DNA from: Succinivibrionaceae bacterium
Lineage (GTDB): Bacteria; Pseudomonadota; Gammaproteobacteria; Enterobacterales; Succinivibrionaceae
Assembly: GCA_003477345.1 (NCBI GenBank)
Contig: DMTG01000035.1
Span: 1-5,565, forward strand
Direction of reading: 5' to 3'
Length of the DNA stretch: 5,565 nt
Shown here piece after piece: positions 1-5,489 of this stretch. The notes below the pieces were generated by a model that saw nothing but the letters and a program-made list of their open reading frames with translations, was not told the DNA's origin and made no database searches. Numbering within the stretch: the stretch's first letter is position 1; the number at the start of each line of letters is the position of its first letter. The translations under genes and the position numbers were made by a program.

Positions 1-652
1 AATCAATATAAGCAGACTGCTTGCCCAGGTTTCCTATTATTTCGAGGCAGCCTCTCAGTTCTCAAAAGAGCAGCGTGAGCATCTGGTATTTTCTGTTCCT
101 TGCGGCAACTTCGGCAATATCACCGCCGGTCTGATTGCCAAGGCATTAGGTCTGAAGTCCCGTTTTGTGATTTCCTGCAATGCCAATGATACTGTGCCGC
201 GCTATCTCAAGTCCGGGATCTGGGATCCGCACGAGACAATTGCAACCTTGTCAAATGCTATGGATATTTCTCGTCCTAACAACTGGCCGAGAGTAGAAGC
301 CTTATGCAGAATGCAGAACTGGAGCTTAAAAGATCTGGATTACGGAAGGCTCACCGATGCGCAGACAGAAGAGACCATGAAAGATTTATATGCCAGAACC
401 GGATATATAGCAGAGCCTCATGCAGCCATTGCCTATCAGGTTCTAAAAGATAAACTGCGTCCTGGTGAGATAGGAGTTTTCCTGGGAACTGCGCATCCAG
501 CCAAATTCAAGGGCGATGTGGATCGTATTCTCGGTACCGATATCTCTCTGCCGCAGGCACTGCAGTCTAAGGTAAAAATGGAATCTAAGGCTGTTACCAT
601 GAAGCCTGACTACGCAGTTCTGAAAAGGTACGTGCTCAAAGAGTGCAGATAA
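1..652 (+). CDS. thrC: Threonine synthase, C-terminal half (5' end outside window)
   Basis: Threonine synthase converts O-phosphohomoserine to threonine and phosphate with pyridoxal phosphate, the last step of threonine synthesis, in the cytoplasm. The frame is open from base 2 and gives 216 residues before TAA at 650-652, about half of the roughly 428-residue E. coli protein. Recognisable blocks in order are INISRLLAQVSYYFEA at the left edge, the PLP-phosphate loop SVPCGNFGNITAG (Cys where E. coli has Ser), NDTVPRYL, TLSNAMDISRPNNWPRVE, EPHAAIAYQ and the C-terminal GTAHPAKFK. All align with E. coli ThrC without gaps of note. The first ATG in frame (167) is internal, because homology runs to the window edge. 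A terminator follows directly, so thrC probably ends its operon, as in thrABC; the upstream genes are not visible. Identification is near certain. Confidence 0.96.
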   Translation, partial: INISRLLAQVSYYFEAASQFSKEQREHLVFSVPCGNFGNITAGLIAKALGLKSRFVISCNANDTVPRYLKSGIWDPHETIATLSNAMDISRPNNWPRVEALCRMQNWSLKDLDYGRLTDAQTEETMKDLYARTGYIAEPHAAIAYQVLKDKLRPGEIGVFLGTAHPAKFKGDVDRILGTDISLPQALQSKVKMESKAVTMKPDYAVLKRYVLKECR

Positions 653-681
653 AGCTCCTGTGAGTTTTCAATCCAGAAAAA

Positions 682-723
682 GGCTGCGGTCTTAACCTGT
701 GTTAAAACCTGCAGTCTTTTTTT
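682..723 (+). terminator. Rho-independent terminator after thrC
   Basis: An imperfect stem pairs GGCTGCGG (682-689) with CCTGCAGTC (708-716), continues as TTAAC (692-696) with GTTAA (701-705) around the loop CTGT, and has a small internal mismatch. Seven T residues follow at 717-723. It lies 30 bases after the thrC stop and reads in the same direction. Confidence 0.8.
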
Positions 724-761
724 AAACTGAATAAAAACAAAGAAAAATTATAATATTCTTA

Positions 762-789
762 TAATTTATTGATAGTACATATATTTTTT
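762..789 (-). promoter_or_regulatory. Candidate IHF-binding site with A-tract
   Basis: On the minus strand 774-762 reads TATCAATAAATTA, a perfect match to the IHF core WATCAANNNNTTR. Nine bases 5' of it on that strand is a run of six A (789-784). Strong sites such as lambda H' have the same layout, an A-tract about 8 bases before the core. It lies about 190 bases upstream of ihfB. In 83% AT DNA the core alone could arise by chance; the added A-tract strengthens the call. Binding is inferred. Confidence 0.5.
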
Positions 790-889
790 GAATATATATG
801 TATATCTAAATAAAATTTTTTTATATTTATAAAGGCTGTTATTTTTTTAATTACGTGACTTATGCTGAGTTTTTTTTTATTTCTCTGAT

Positions 890-913
890 TTTGTTTCAAA
901 AATAAACTACAAT
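890..913 (+). promoter_or_regulatory. Weak candidate promoter for ihfB
   Basis: TACAAT at 908-913 is a good -10 hexamer, 54 bases before the ihfB start codon. The -35 region about 17 bases upstream (around TGATTT/CTGATT) is a poor match to TTGACA. Other AT-rich hexamers in this region could serve instead, so the assignment is tentative. Confidence 0.3.
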
Positions 914-967
914 AGAACGTATCTAAAAAAAAATTAATAGTTTTCTTAAGCACTTTAGGAGTTGATT

Positions 968-1258
968 ATGACCCGCGCTGAGCTTATCGAATCATTAGCA
1001 TCACAGTTCATAGAACAGAACAATCCCAAAGACGTAGATGCTGCAGTACGTGAAATATTTGAAATAATGATTGAGACTCTTTCTTCTGGTCAGAGAATTG
1101 AGATCAGAGGTTTCGGCAGTTTCGAGATCAGAGTACGTGAGCCAAGAGTTGCTCATAATCCTAAGACCGGTGAGCAGGTTTCCTTAAGCCAGAGAAGAGT
1201 AGTGCACTTCAAACCTGGCGTAGAACTGCGTGATCGTGTAAACGTTGTTAACAAGTAA
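968..1258 (+). CDS. ihfB: Integration host factor beta subunit
   Basis: IHF-beta pairs with IHF-alpha to make the sequence-specific DNA-bending heterodimer used in recombination, replication initiation and promoter architecture. The start chosen is ATG at 968: AGGAG at 957-961 lies six bases upstream and the product MTRAELIESLASQ aligns with E. coli MTKSELIERLATQ. The in-frame TTG at 962 would touch the Shine-Dalgarno and is rejected. The 96-residue product (E. coli 94) has the DNABII fold: helical N-terminal half, then GQRIEIRGFGSFEIR (residues 41-55), the DNA-intercalating arm tip NPKTG with Pro65, and the C-terminal HFKPGVELRDR. Glu45 and Arg47 match E. coli Glu44 and Arg46, which support recognition of the TTR element and favour beta over alpha or HU. 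lapA follows after 43 bases, probably in the same transcript. Confidence 0.95.
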   Translation: MTRAELIESLASQFIEQNNPKDVDAAVREIFEIMIETLSSGQRIEIRGFGSFEIRVREPRVAHNPKTGEQVSLSQRRVVHFKPGVELRDRVNVVNK

Positions 1259-1301
1259 TCGCTTTATCTGTCCGATTAGCTTTCTGTAACGTGGTTATAC
1301 G

Positions 1302-1604
1302 ATGTTAAAATTTTGGTTATACCTGATTTTTCTGGTAGTTCTGGTTGTTATTGGCTTAACAATCGGATCAGCAAATGATGCTGCTGTTACCTTTGATTTC
1401 CTGGTGGCAAAAGCAGACTTAACTGTCGCTTCAGTACTGGTTATTGGAGTAATTTTTGGTTTTGTAATAGGGCTGTATGTTTCATCCATGATCTGTTTTA
1501 AGTTCTGGAGAAACGCTCATTCTGCTAAAGTTGCTCTTAACAGATACAAGAAAGAGGCCGAGCGCAAACAAAAACAGGAGCAGGCGACTGAAGAAAAAGC
1601 TTAA
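1302..1604 (+). CDS. lapA: Lipopolysaccharide assembly protein A (LapA, YciS family)
   Basis: LapA is a small inner-membrane protein that works with LapB in lipopolysaccharide assembly and control of LpxC turnover. The 100-residue product (E. coli about 102) has two hydrophobic segments, roughly residues 4-22 and 40-63. Between them is the family stretch IGSANDAAVTFDFLVAKADL, which aligns with E. coli LGAQNDQQVTFNYLLAQGEY. A charged tail rich in Lys, Glu, Gln and Arg from about residue 70 is probably coiled coil. ATG 1302 is the only sensible start, but the region before it has at best a weak GTGG (1291-1294) and no clear Shine-Dalgarno. lapB begins 27 bases downstream, and the ihfB-lapA-lapB-pyrF order supports the identification. 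Confidence 0.9.
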   Translation: MLKFWLYLIFLVVLVVIGLTIGSANDAAVTFDFLVAKADLTVASVLVIGVIFGFVIGLYVSSMICFKFWRNAHSAKVALNRYKKEAERKQKQEQATEEKA

Positions 1605-1631
1605 GAAAGCTAAAGCCGCACTGCCTTTACT

Positions 1632-2798
1632 ATGTTCGAACTTCTGTTCCTATTATTGCCGATAGCTGCTGCCTATGGTTATTACATGGGGCAGATGACT
1701 GCGCGTTCAAAGAAACAGCAAAGCAAGAACAATCAAAACACCAACTATCTTAGAGGCGTTGAATATCTGCTTGATAACCGCAAGGATCAGGCAGTAGACA
1801 AGTTCATCGCCTATCTTAATGAAAAAGATCCTTCCTTTGAGTCTGCAGTTGCTCTGGGCAACCTCTTTCGCAAGCGTGGCGAAGTAGACAAGGCCATAGC
1901 TCTTCACGAAAAACTGTCTTCTGACGAAGAACTGGAAGATGCTGAGCATGAGATCTCGCAAATCGAGCTTGCTCAGGATTTTATAAGCGCAGGTCTATTA
2001 GACAGAGCAGAGGAAATTCTGGTAGAGCTTGTTGAGATCCCAAGACAGCGAAAATCGGCCGCCACTCTGCTTTTAAAGGTTTATGAACGAGAGCAGGACT
2101 TTGATAAGGCGATAGAAGTTGCGTTAAGTTACAGATCTGAACTAGGCGATGCGGTATCTAAGCAGCTAGGACAGTACTACTGCCAGAAAGCCAATGACTA
2201 TAAATTAAAAGGCATGAAGCAGGAAGCTATAGCTGCCTACCGCTATGCTCTGGAAATTTTCAAAAACTCTCTGCGTGCCAGACTCGAACTTGCAGATCTG
2301 TATATAGAAGCAGGGAAGTTAAAGGAAGCTTATACGCTTATCCACGAAGTAAGCGAGCTTGATTCTCATTCAGGGCTTCTGTGTCTTGAATATGTAAGGC
2401 GCTGTTTCCCGAATAAGGCCGATCCTAACTATCGTTTTGCCCTTGGTGACTTAATAAGAAGAACTGCGTCCTCTGAAGCTATGGTTGAGCTTGTGCGAGT
2501 CATAGAACAGACTTCCGGCTACAAGGATGCTGAAGCCGAGCTTGCCTCATGCCTTAAAGAAAAAACCACCTTAAAGCTGTTTTCGGCTCTTATGGGGCTT
2601 AGAGCCAGAGAGGCTACTGATGCCAATAATGCAGAAACCATTCAGCAGATTAAGAGCTATGTCGATGCCAAAATAGCAGCTTCCCCGAAATATACCTGTC
2701 ATAACTGTGGTTTTGAATCCAAAATGATGTTCTGGCAGTGTCCATCCTGCAGAAAGTGGGAGAGTATGCATACCAAGGGCGGTCTTGACGGAGACTGA
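1632..2798 (+). CDS. lapB: Lipopolysaccharide assembly protein B (LapB, YciM), TPR and rubredoxin-like
   Basis: LapB is an inner-membrane-anchored scaffold that, with protease FtsH, directs degradation of LpxC and so balances lipopolysaccharide against phospholipid synthesis. The 388-residue length matches E. coli (389). Residues 1-20, MFELLFLLLPIAAAYGYYMG, form the N-terminal anchor and match E. coli almost residue for residue, fixing the start at ATG 1632. TPR-like helix pairs run from about 39 to 245, including LGNLFRKRGEVDKAI and ISAGLLDRAEEIL. The C-terminal rubredoxin-like metal site has Cys356, Cys359, Cys370 and Cys373 in two CxxC pairs and ends KGGLDGD (E. coli RGLDGL). No Shine-Dalgarno is visible in the 27-base gap after lapA, so translation may depend on coupling. 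Confidence 0.95.
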   Translation: MFELLFLLLPIAAAYGYYMGQMTARSKKQQSKNNQNTNYLRGVEYLLDNRKDQAVDKFIAYLNEKDPSFESAVALGNLFRKRGEVDKAIALHEKLSSDEELEDAEHEISQIELAQDFISAGLLDRAEEILVELVEIPRQRKSAATLLLKVYEREQDFDKAIEVALSYRSELGDAVSKQLGQYYCQKANDYKLKGMKQEAIAAYRYALEIFKNSLRARLELADLYIEAGKLKEAYTLIHEVSELDSHSGLLCLEYVRRCFPNKADPNYRFALGDLIRRTASSEAMVELVRVIEQTSGYKDAEAELASCLKEKTTLKLFSALMGLRAREATDANNAETIQQIKSYVDAKIAASPKYTCHNCGFESKMMFWQCPSCRKWESMHTKGGLDGD

Positions 2799-2805
2799 TC
2801 CTTAA

Positions 2806-2821
2806 GGCAGAATGATCTGCC
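2806..2821 (+). other. Hairpin between lapB and pyrF
   Basis: GGCAGA (2806-2811) pairs perfectly with TCTGCC (2816-2821) around the loop ATGA. It has no T-run, so it is not an intrinsic terminator. The in-frame but unlikely pyrF start ATG 2812 sits in its loop, and part of the AAGG before that ATG is in the stem. Any role is unknown. Confidence 0.45.
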
Positions 2822-2845
2822 AGTTCAATCTATGTTGTATCCAGC

Positions 2846-2871
2846 GGAGCAGCGCTTGCTGTCTATTTATG
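2846..2871 (+). promoter_or_regulatory. Candidate structured ribosome binding site of pyrF
   Basis: GGAG at 2846-2849 is 19 bases from the ATG at 2869, too far for normal initiation. The bases between include CAGC (2850-2853), loop GCTT, and GCTG (2858-2861). If that short hairpin forms, the effective spacing falls to seven bases (2862-2868). The pairing is visible; its function is inferred. Confidence 0.4.
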
Positions 2872-3567
2872 ACCGATTCCAAAATAATTGTAGCTTTAGA
2901 TTATGCCGAAGAGCAGCTTGCTCTTGATTTTGTATCAAAAATATCACCAGAACTCTGCAGATTAAAAGTAGGCAATGAACTTTTTACGACCGCAGGTCCT
3001 GGATTTGTAGGCAGACTATCTGATCTGGGATTTGATGTGTTTCTGGATTTAAAATATCACGATATTCCAAATACCGTAGCCAGAGCCTGCGAGGCTGCGG
3101 CCAGACTTGGAGTGTGGCTCGTGAACGTGCACACTTCAGGCGGCAGAGTTATGATGGAAACAGCCGCAGAAGCCCTGAAAAAGCACGCAAATCCTCCGCT
3201 GCTTATCGGGGTTACTGTTCTAACTTCTATGGATAAATCCCAGCTTCAGGGAATTGGGCTTGATCTTGAGCCAATTGATCAGGTGAAAAGACTTGCTAAG
3301 CTGGCCTGCGACAGCGGTCTTGACGGTGTTGTTTCCAGTGCTCAGGAGGTCTCTGCTATCAAGAGTATCTGCGGTAACTCATTTTTATGTGTAACTCCGG
3401 GAATTAGACCAGCAGGCGCTGCTCTTGGTGATCAGAACAGAGTAATGACACCGGTAGATGCAGTAAGAAATGGCTCTGACTATCTGGTAATAGGCAGACC
3501 GATTACCAGAGCTGAAGATCCTGTTGCAGTACTGAAATCCATAAACGCAGATCTGGCTGACGCCTAA
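2869..3567 (+). CDS. pyrF: Orotidine 5'-phosphate decarboxylase
   Basis: PyrF decarboxylates orotidine monophosphate to UMP, the last step of de novo pyrimidine synthesis, in the cytoplasm. From ATG 2869 the product is 232 residues and begins MTDSKIIVALDYA, aligning with E. coli NSPVVVALDYH. Catalytic residues are Lys33 and the D-x-K-x-x-D motif Asp60, Lys62, Asp65 in DLKYHDIPNT (E. coli Lys44, Asp71, Lys73, Asp76). Asp11, TPGIRP (176-181) and phosphate-binding Arg210 in VIGRPIT are also present. An in-frame ATG at 2812 would add MICQFNLCCIQRSSACCLF, which looks unlike the family and is rejected, although AAGG lies four bases before it. The nearest purine-rich Shine-Dalgarno to 2869 is GGAG at 2846-2849, 19 bases away across a small hairpin. 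pyrF follows lapB as in E. coli. Confidence 0.94.
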   Translation: MTDSKIIVALDYAEEQLALDFVSKISPELCRLKVGNELFTTAGPGFVGRLSDLGFDVFLDLKYHDIPNTVARACEAAARLGVWLVNVHTSGGRVMMETAAEALKKHANPPLLIGVTVLTSMDKSQLQGIGLDLEPIDQVKRLAKLACDSGLDGVVSSAQEVSAIKSICGNSFLCVTPGIRPAGAALGDQNRVMTPVDAVRNGSDYLVIGRPITRAEDPVAVLKSINADLADA

Positions 3568-3585
3568 ATTTTTTCCATACAGCGG

Positions 3586-3610
3586 TAAAGACGGCATAGC
3601 CGTCTTTATT
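3586..3610. terminator. Perfect hairpin terminator after pyrF, possibly bidirectional
   Basis: TAAAGACGGC (3586-3595) pairs without mismatch with GCCGTCTTTA (3599-3608) around loop ATA. The downstream arm ends CTTTATT on the plus strand. On the minus strand the outer arm ends in CTTTA, so it could act both ways. It begins 19 bases after the pyrF stop. The minus-strand TAA of the ATPase-gene remnant (3608-3606) is built into the stem. T-runs are short on both sides. Confidence 0.7.
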
Positions 3611-3810
3611 CAGCCACTTCCATCCATTCAGCAGCCAGATATAAATGCACATTAACAAGCCATTCCTGCTCTCTATAATCAGACATGGAGAATCTAACAG
3701 GTTTGAGCTTTGTGTTTTCAGAGAAGACTGTTTTGAGGCTTTTGGATTTCTGGTTTTCTTTTGCTGCTGTATTTTCAGCACAGTAATTTTCTGTATGCTA
3801 ATCTTTCCAT
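3606..3810 (-). pseudogene. Internally deleted remnant of an AAA_14/DUF4143 ATPase gene
   Basis: Reading leftward from ATG 3810, with AAGGA eight bases upstream, gives MERLAYRKLLC and then a TGA at 3777-3775. This resembles the usual N-terminus of AAA_14/DUF4143 ATPases, just before their P-loop. In another frame, ending at TAA 3608-3606, about 55 codons give AKENQKSKSLKTVFSENTKL, then KPVRFSMSDYREQEWLVN and VHLYLAAEWMEVAE. This resembles the C-terminus of the same family (a KSLK segment, then RFSMSDYR, then a VNxxLYLAAEW-like end). Intact members are about 400 residues, so roughly 1 kb including Walker A and B would be missing, and the two ends are out of frame. The family, often carried as accessory genes, has no settled single function. 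The call rests on recalled family patterns, not a search. Open frames elsewhere over this stretch look like shadows. Confidence 0.58.
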
Positions 3811-3932
3811 ATTTTTGTTCCTTTTTTTAGTATTACTGACGAAAATTTTGAGTTTTTTCACAAATACAGACGAATAATAATTTCTGCTAGTTGTGGAAAT
3901 AAGGAACAAGAAAAAAAAGGAGGCTAAAAACT
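3811..3932. other. AT-rich spacer between ATPase-gene remnant and tRNA terminator
   Basis: I see no gene or convincing promoter in this stretch. On the minus strand it is the expected upstream region of the ATPase-gene remnant. It contains A-rich runs, including the T-tract side of the tRNA terminator at its right edge. Confidence 0.5.
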
Positions 3933-3956
3933 AAAAAAGCAACCCAAAGGCTGCTT
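3933..3956 (-). terminator. Rho-independent terminator of tRNA-Val
   Basis: On the minus strand AAGCAGCC (3956-3949) pairs with GGTTGCTT (3944-3937) around loop TTTG, eight pairs including one G-U. It is followed by T residues (3938-3933). It begins seven bases after the tRNA CCA end, in the right orientation to end that transcript. Confidence 0.85.
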
Positions 3957-3963
3957 GTGTGTC

Positions 3964-4040
3964 TGGTGCGCCCAATTGAACTCGAATCAATGACCCCTAC
4001 CGTGTGAAGGTAATGCTCTAACCAACTGAGCTATGGGCGC
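3964..4040 (-). tRNA. tRNA-Val (anticodon CAC)
   Basis: The 77-base minus-strand sequence folds into a full cloverleaf. The acceptor GCGCCCA pairs perfectly with TGGGCGC. The D arm is GCTC-AGTTGGTTA-GAGC, and the anticodon arm TTACC-TTCACAC-GGTAG places CAC at 34-36. The variable loop is GGGTC, the T arm is ATTGA-TTCGAGT-TCAAT, and the CCA is encoded. CAC reads the valine codon GTG only. The body resembles the E. coli tRNA-Val(GAC) genes (same D arm, variable loop and acceptor start), supporting valine identity. A strong -10 box lies 12 bases upstream and a terminator follows, so it is a single-gene unit transcribed away from icd. Confidence 0.95.
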
Positions 4041-4052
4041 TCAACGGGGGTC

Positions 4053-4080
4053 ATTATAGCACCTTCTTTAAAAAATAAAA
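4053..4080 (-). promoter_or_regulatory. Promoter of tRNA-Val
   Basis: The minus strand carries a perfect TATAAT at 4058-4053, followed by GACCCCCG before the tRNA. Such a C-rich discriminator is typical of stable-RNA promoters under stringent control. The -35 region is a T-rich stretch (about 4076-4081) without a clear TTGACA. Confidence 0.65.
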
Positions 4081-4149
4081 GATGATTAACTGGCTCTATT
4101 TATTCAAAGATCTGTGTCTGCGCTACAAGTGAGCAAATAAAAGGCGCAA

Positions 4150-4177
4150 TTAACAGCTTAGCTATATTTGCTAGAAT
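4150..4177 (+). promoter_or_regulatory. icd: Promoter of icd
   Basis: TTAACA (4150-4155) and TAGAAT (4172-4177) are separated by 16 bases, and TG at 4169-4170 with one base before the hexamer makes an extended -10. Transcription would start near 4184, about 22 bases before the ATG, giving a very short leader. No operator-like palindrome is evident. GGAG at 4195-4198, seven bases before ATG 4206, is the ribosome binding site. Confidence 0.7.
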
Positions 4178-4205
4178 CAGATTATTCAGATAATGGAGTT
4201 TTTAA

Positions 4206-5459
4206 ATGCAGAGCAAAGTAGTAGTTCCGTCAAACGGCGAAGCAATAGCAGTAGATTCTAACGGTAAACTAAAGGTTCCTGATAATCCGGTAATTCCTTT
4301 TATACGTGGAGACGGCATAGGCGCTGACATTACACCTGTAATGCAGAAAGTAGTAGATGCCGCAGTCAGCAGAGCCTATAACGGTCAGAAGAAAATTCAC
4401 TGGATGGAAATCTATGCAGGCGGACGCAGCGTCGAAACTTATGGTGAAGGCGTATGGCTGCCGGATGAAACCATCGATTTCATAAAAAAATATCATGTAA
4501 CCATAAAGGGCCCACTTACAACTCCAGTAGGCGGTGGAATCAGATCGCTCAATGTTACCTTAAGACAGACTTTGGATCTTTACATCTGCCTGCGTCCTGT
4601 AAGATATTTCAAAGGAGTGCCTAGTCCTGTTAAGCATCCTGAACTTACTGATGCGGTAATATTCAGAGAAAATGCTGAAGATATCTATGCCGGTATAGAG
4701 TGGGAAGCCGACAGTGAAGGAGCTAACAAGCTGATTTCATTCCTAGAGAATGAAATGGGCGTGAAAAAGATCCGTTTTGACAAACACTGCGGTATCGGCG
4801 TTAAGCCAATGAGCCGTCAGGGAACAGAACGCCTGATTCGTGCTGCCATTGAGTACGCAATTGATCACGATCGTAAGTCTGTGACTATTGTCCATAAGGG
4901 CAATATCATGAAATTCACCGAAGGCGGGTTTAAGAAGTGGGGCTATGAGCTTGCAAAGGCTGAATACGGTGCAGAGGCAGGAGCTGACGGCAGAGTTTCT
5001 TTCAAGAATCCAAAGAACGGTCACGAGATAGTAGTAAAAGACTGTATAGCTGATGCATTTTTACAGAATATTCTGCTGTATCCTGCTGACTATGATGTTG
5101 TTGCTGCCATGAATTTAAACGGTGACTACATATCTGATGCTCTTGCAGCTCAGGTAGGCGGAATAGGCATAGCACCAGGCGCCAATATCGGATCAGAATG
5201 TGCAATTTTTGAGGCAACGCACGGTACAGCACCAACCATTGCAGGAACAGGCAAGGCCAATCCTGGATCTATTATTCTGTCAGCTGAGCTTATGCTGCGT
5301 CACATGGGCTGGGAAGAGGCTGCTGATTTAATAGTGAATTCAATGGAAAAAACTATCGAATCCAAGCAGGTTACTGCAGATTTTGCCTCTCAGATGGAGA
5401 ATGCTACTACTTTAACTACCAGTGAATTTGGTGAAGAACTTGTAAAGAATATGCAGTAA
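4206..5459 (+). CDS. icd: Isocitrate dehydrogenase, predicted NAD-dependent
   Basis: Icd oxidatively decarboxylates isocitrate to 2-oxoglutarate, feeding the TCA cycle and glutamate synthesis. The 417-residue product aligns nearly colinearly with E. coli Icd (416), from MQSKVVVP to EELVKNMQ. Substrate and metal residues are present: Lys101, Thr106, Ser114, Asn116, Arg120, Arg130, Arg154, Tyr161, Lys231, Asp283, Asp307 and Asp311. Ser114 in GGGIRSLNV corresponds to the E. coli serine phosphorylated by AceK; whether AceK exists here is unknown. Every NADP 2'-phosphate determinant is changed: Tyr292 (E. coli Arg), Thr344 (Lys), Ile345 (Tyr), Ala351 (Val), Ala391 (Tyr) and Ser395 (Arg). I therefore infer a preference for NAD. 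ATG 4206 has GGAG seven bases upstream and matches the E. coli start. No U-rich terminator directly follows. Confidence 0.96.
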   Translation: MQSKVVVPSNGEAIAVDSNGKLKVPDNPVIPFIRGDGIGADITPVMQKVVDAAVSRAYNGQKKIHWMEIYAGGRSVETYGEGVWLPDETIDFIKKYHVTIKGPLTTPVGGGIRSLNVTLRQTLDLYICLRPVRYFKGVPSPVKHPELTDAVIFRENAEDIYAGIEWEADSEGANKLISFLENEMGVKKIRFDKHCGIGVKPMSRQGTERLIRAAIEYAIDHDRKSVTIVHKGNIMKFTEGGFKKWGYELAKAEYGAEAGADGRVSFKNPKNGHEIVVKDCIADAFLQNILLYPADYDVVAAMNLNGDYISDALAAQVGGIGIAPGANIGSECAIFEATHGTAPTIAGTGKANPGSIILSAELMLRHMGWEEAADLIVNSMEKTIESKQVTADFASQMENATTLTTSEFGEELVKNMQ

Positions 5460-5489
5460 AGCATTCTCAGTTTTTATCAAAAGGAGTCG

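Larger units (their letters stand above)
724..961. other. Very AT-rich intergenic region upstream of ihfB
   Basis: By hand count about 41 of 237 bases are G or C, near 17%, far below the flanking genes. It has long A and T runs and two TATAAT strings (749-754 and 760-765) without convincing -35 boxes at normal spacing. I see no convincing gene in it; the small minus-strand frame here is low-complexity Lys/Asn/Ile/Phe typical of translated AT-rich DNA. It probably holds the regulatory region of the ihfB operon; the candidate IHF site and promoter are listed separately. Confidence 0.7.

Noticed and set aside
759..953. Minus-strand open frame in the AT-rich region
   Set aside because: Composition is Lys/Asn/Ile/Phe from AT-rich DNA, with no homology I recognise, and it overlaps the likely ihfB control region.
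962..970. TTG at 962 as the ihfB start
   Set aside because: It directly abuts the AGGAG motif; ATG 968 has six-base spacing and matches the family N-terminus.
1256..1278. TAATCG...CGATTA inverted repeat at the end of ihfB as a terminator
   Set aside because: Only six pairs with an 11-base loop and no T-run; the operon most likely continues into lapA.
2812..2868. 19-residue N-terminal extension of PyrF from ATG 2812
   Set aside because: The sequence is Cys-rich and unlike PyrF, and the conserved barrel start follows ATG 2869 directly.
3503..3781. Minus-strand open frame of 92 residues
   Set aside because: It runs into the end of pyrF and is in a different frame from the family-like C-terminus; it shows no family features.
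3645..3830. Plus-strand open frame of 61 residues
   Set aside because: It is a Phe/Cys-rich hydrophobic product with no clear ribosome binding site, lying opposite the minus-strand ATPase-gene remnant; best read as a shadow.
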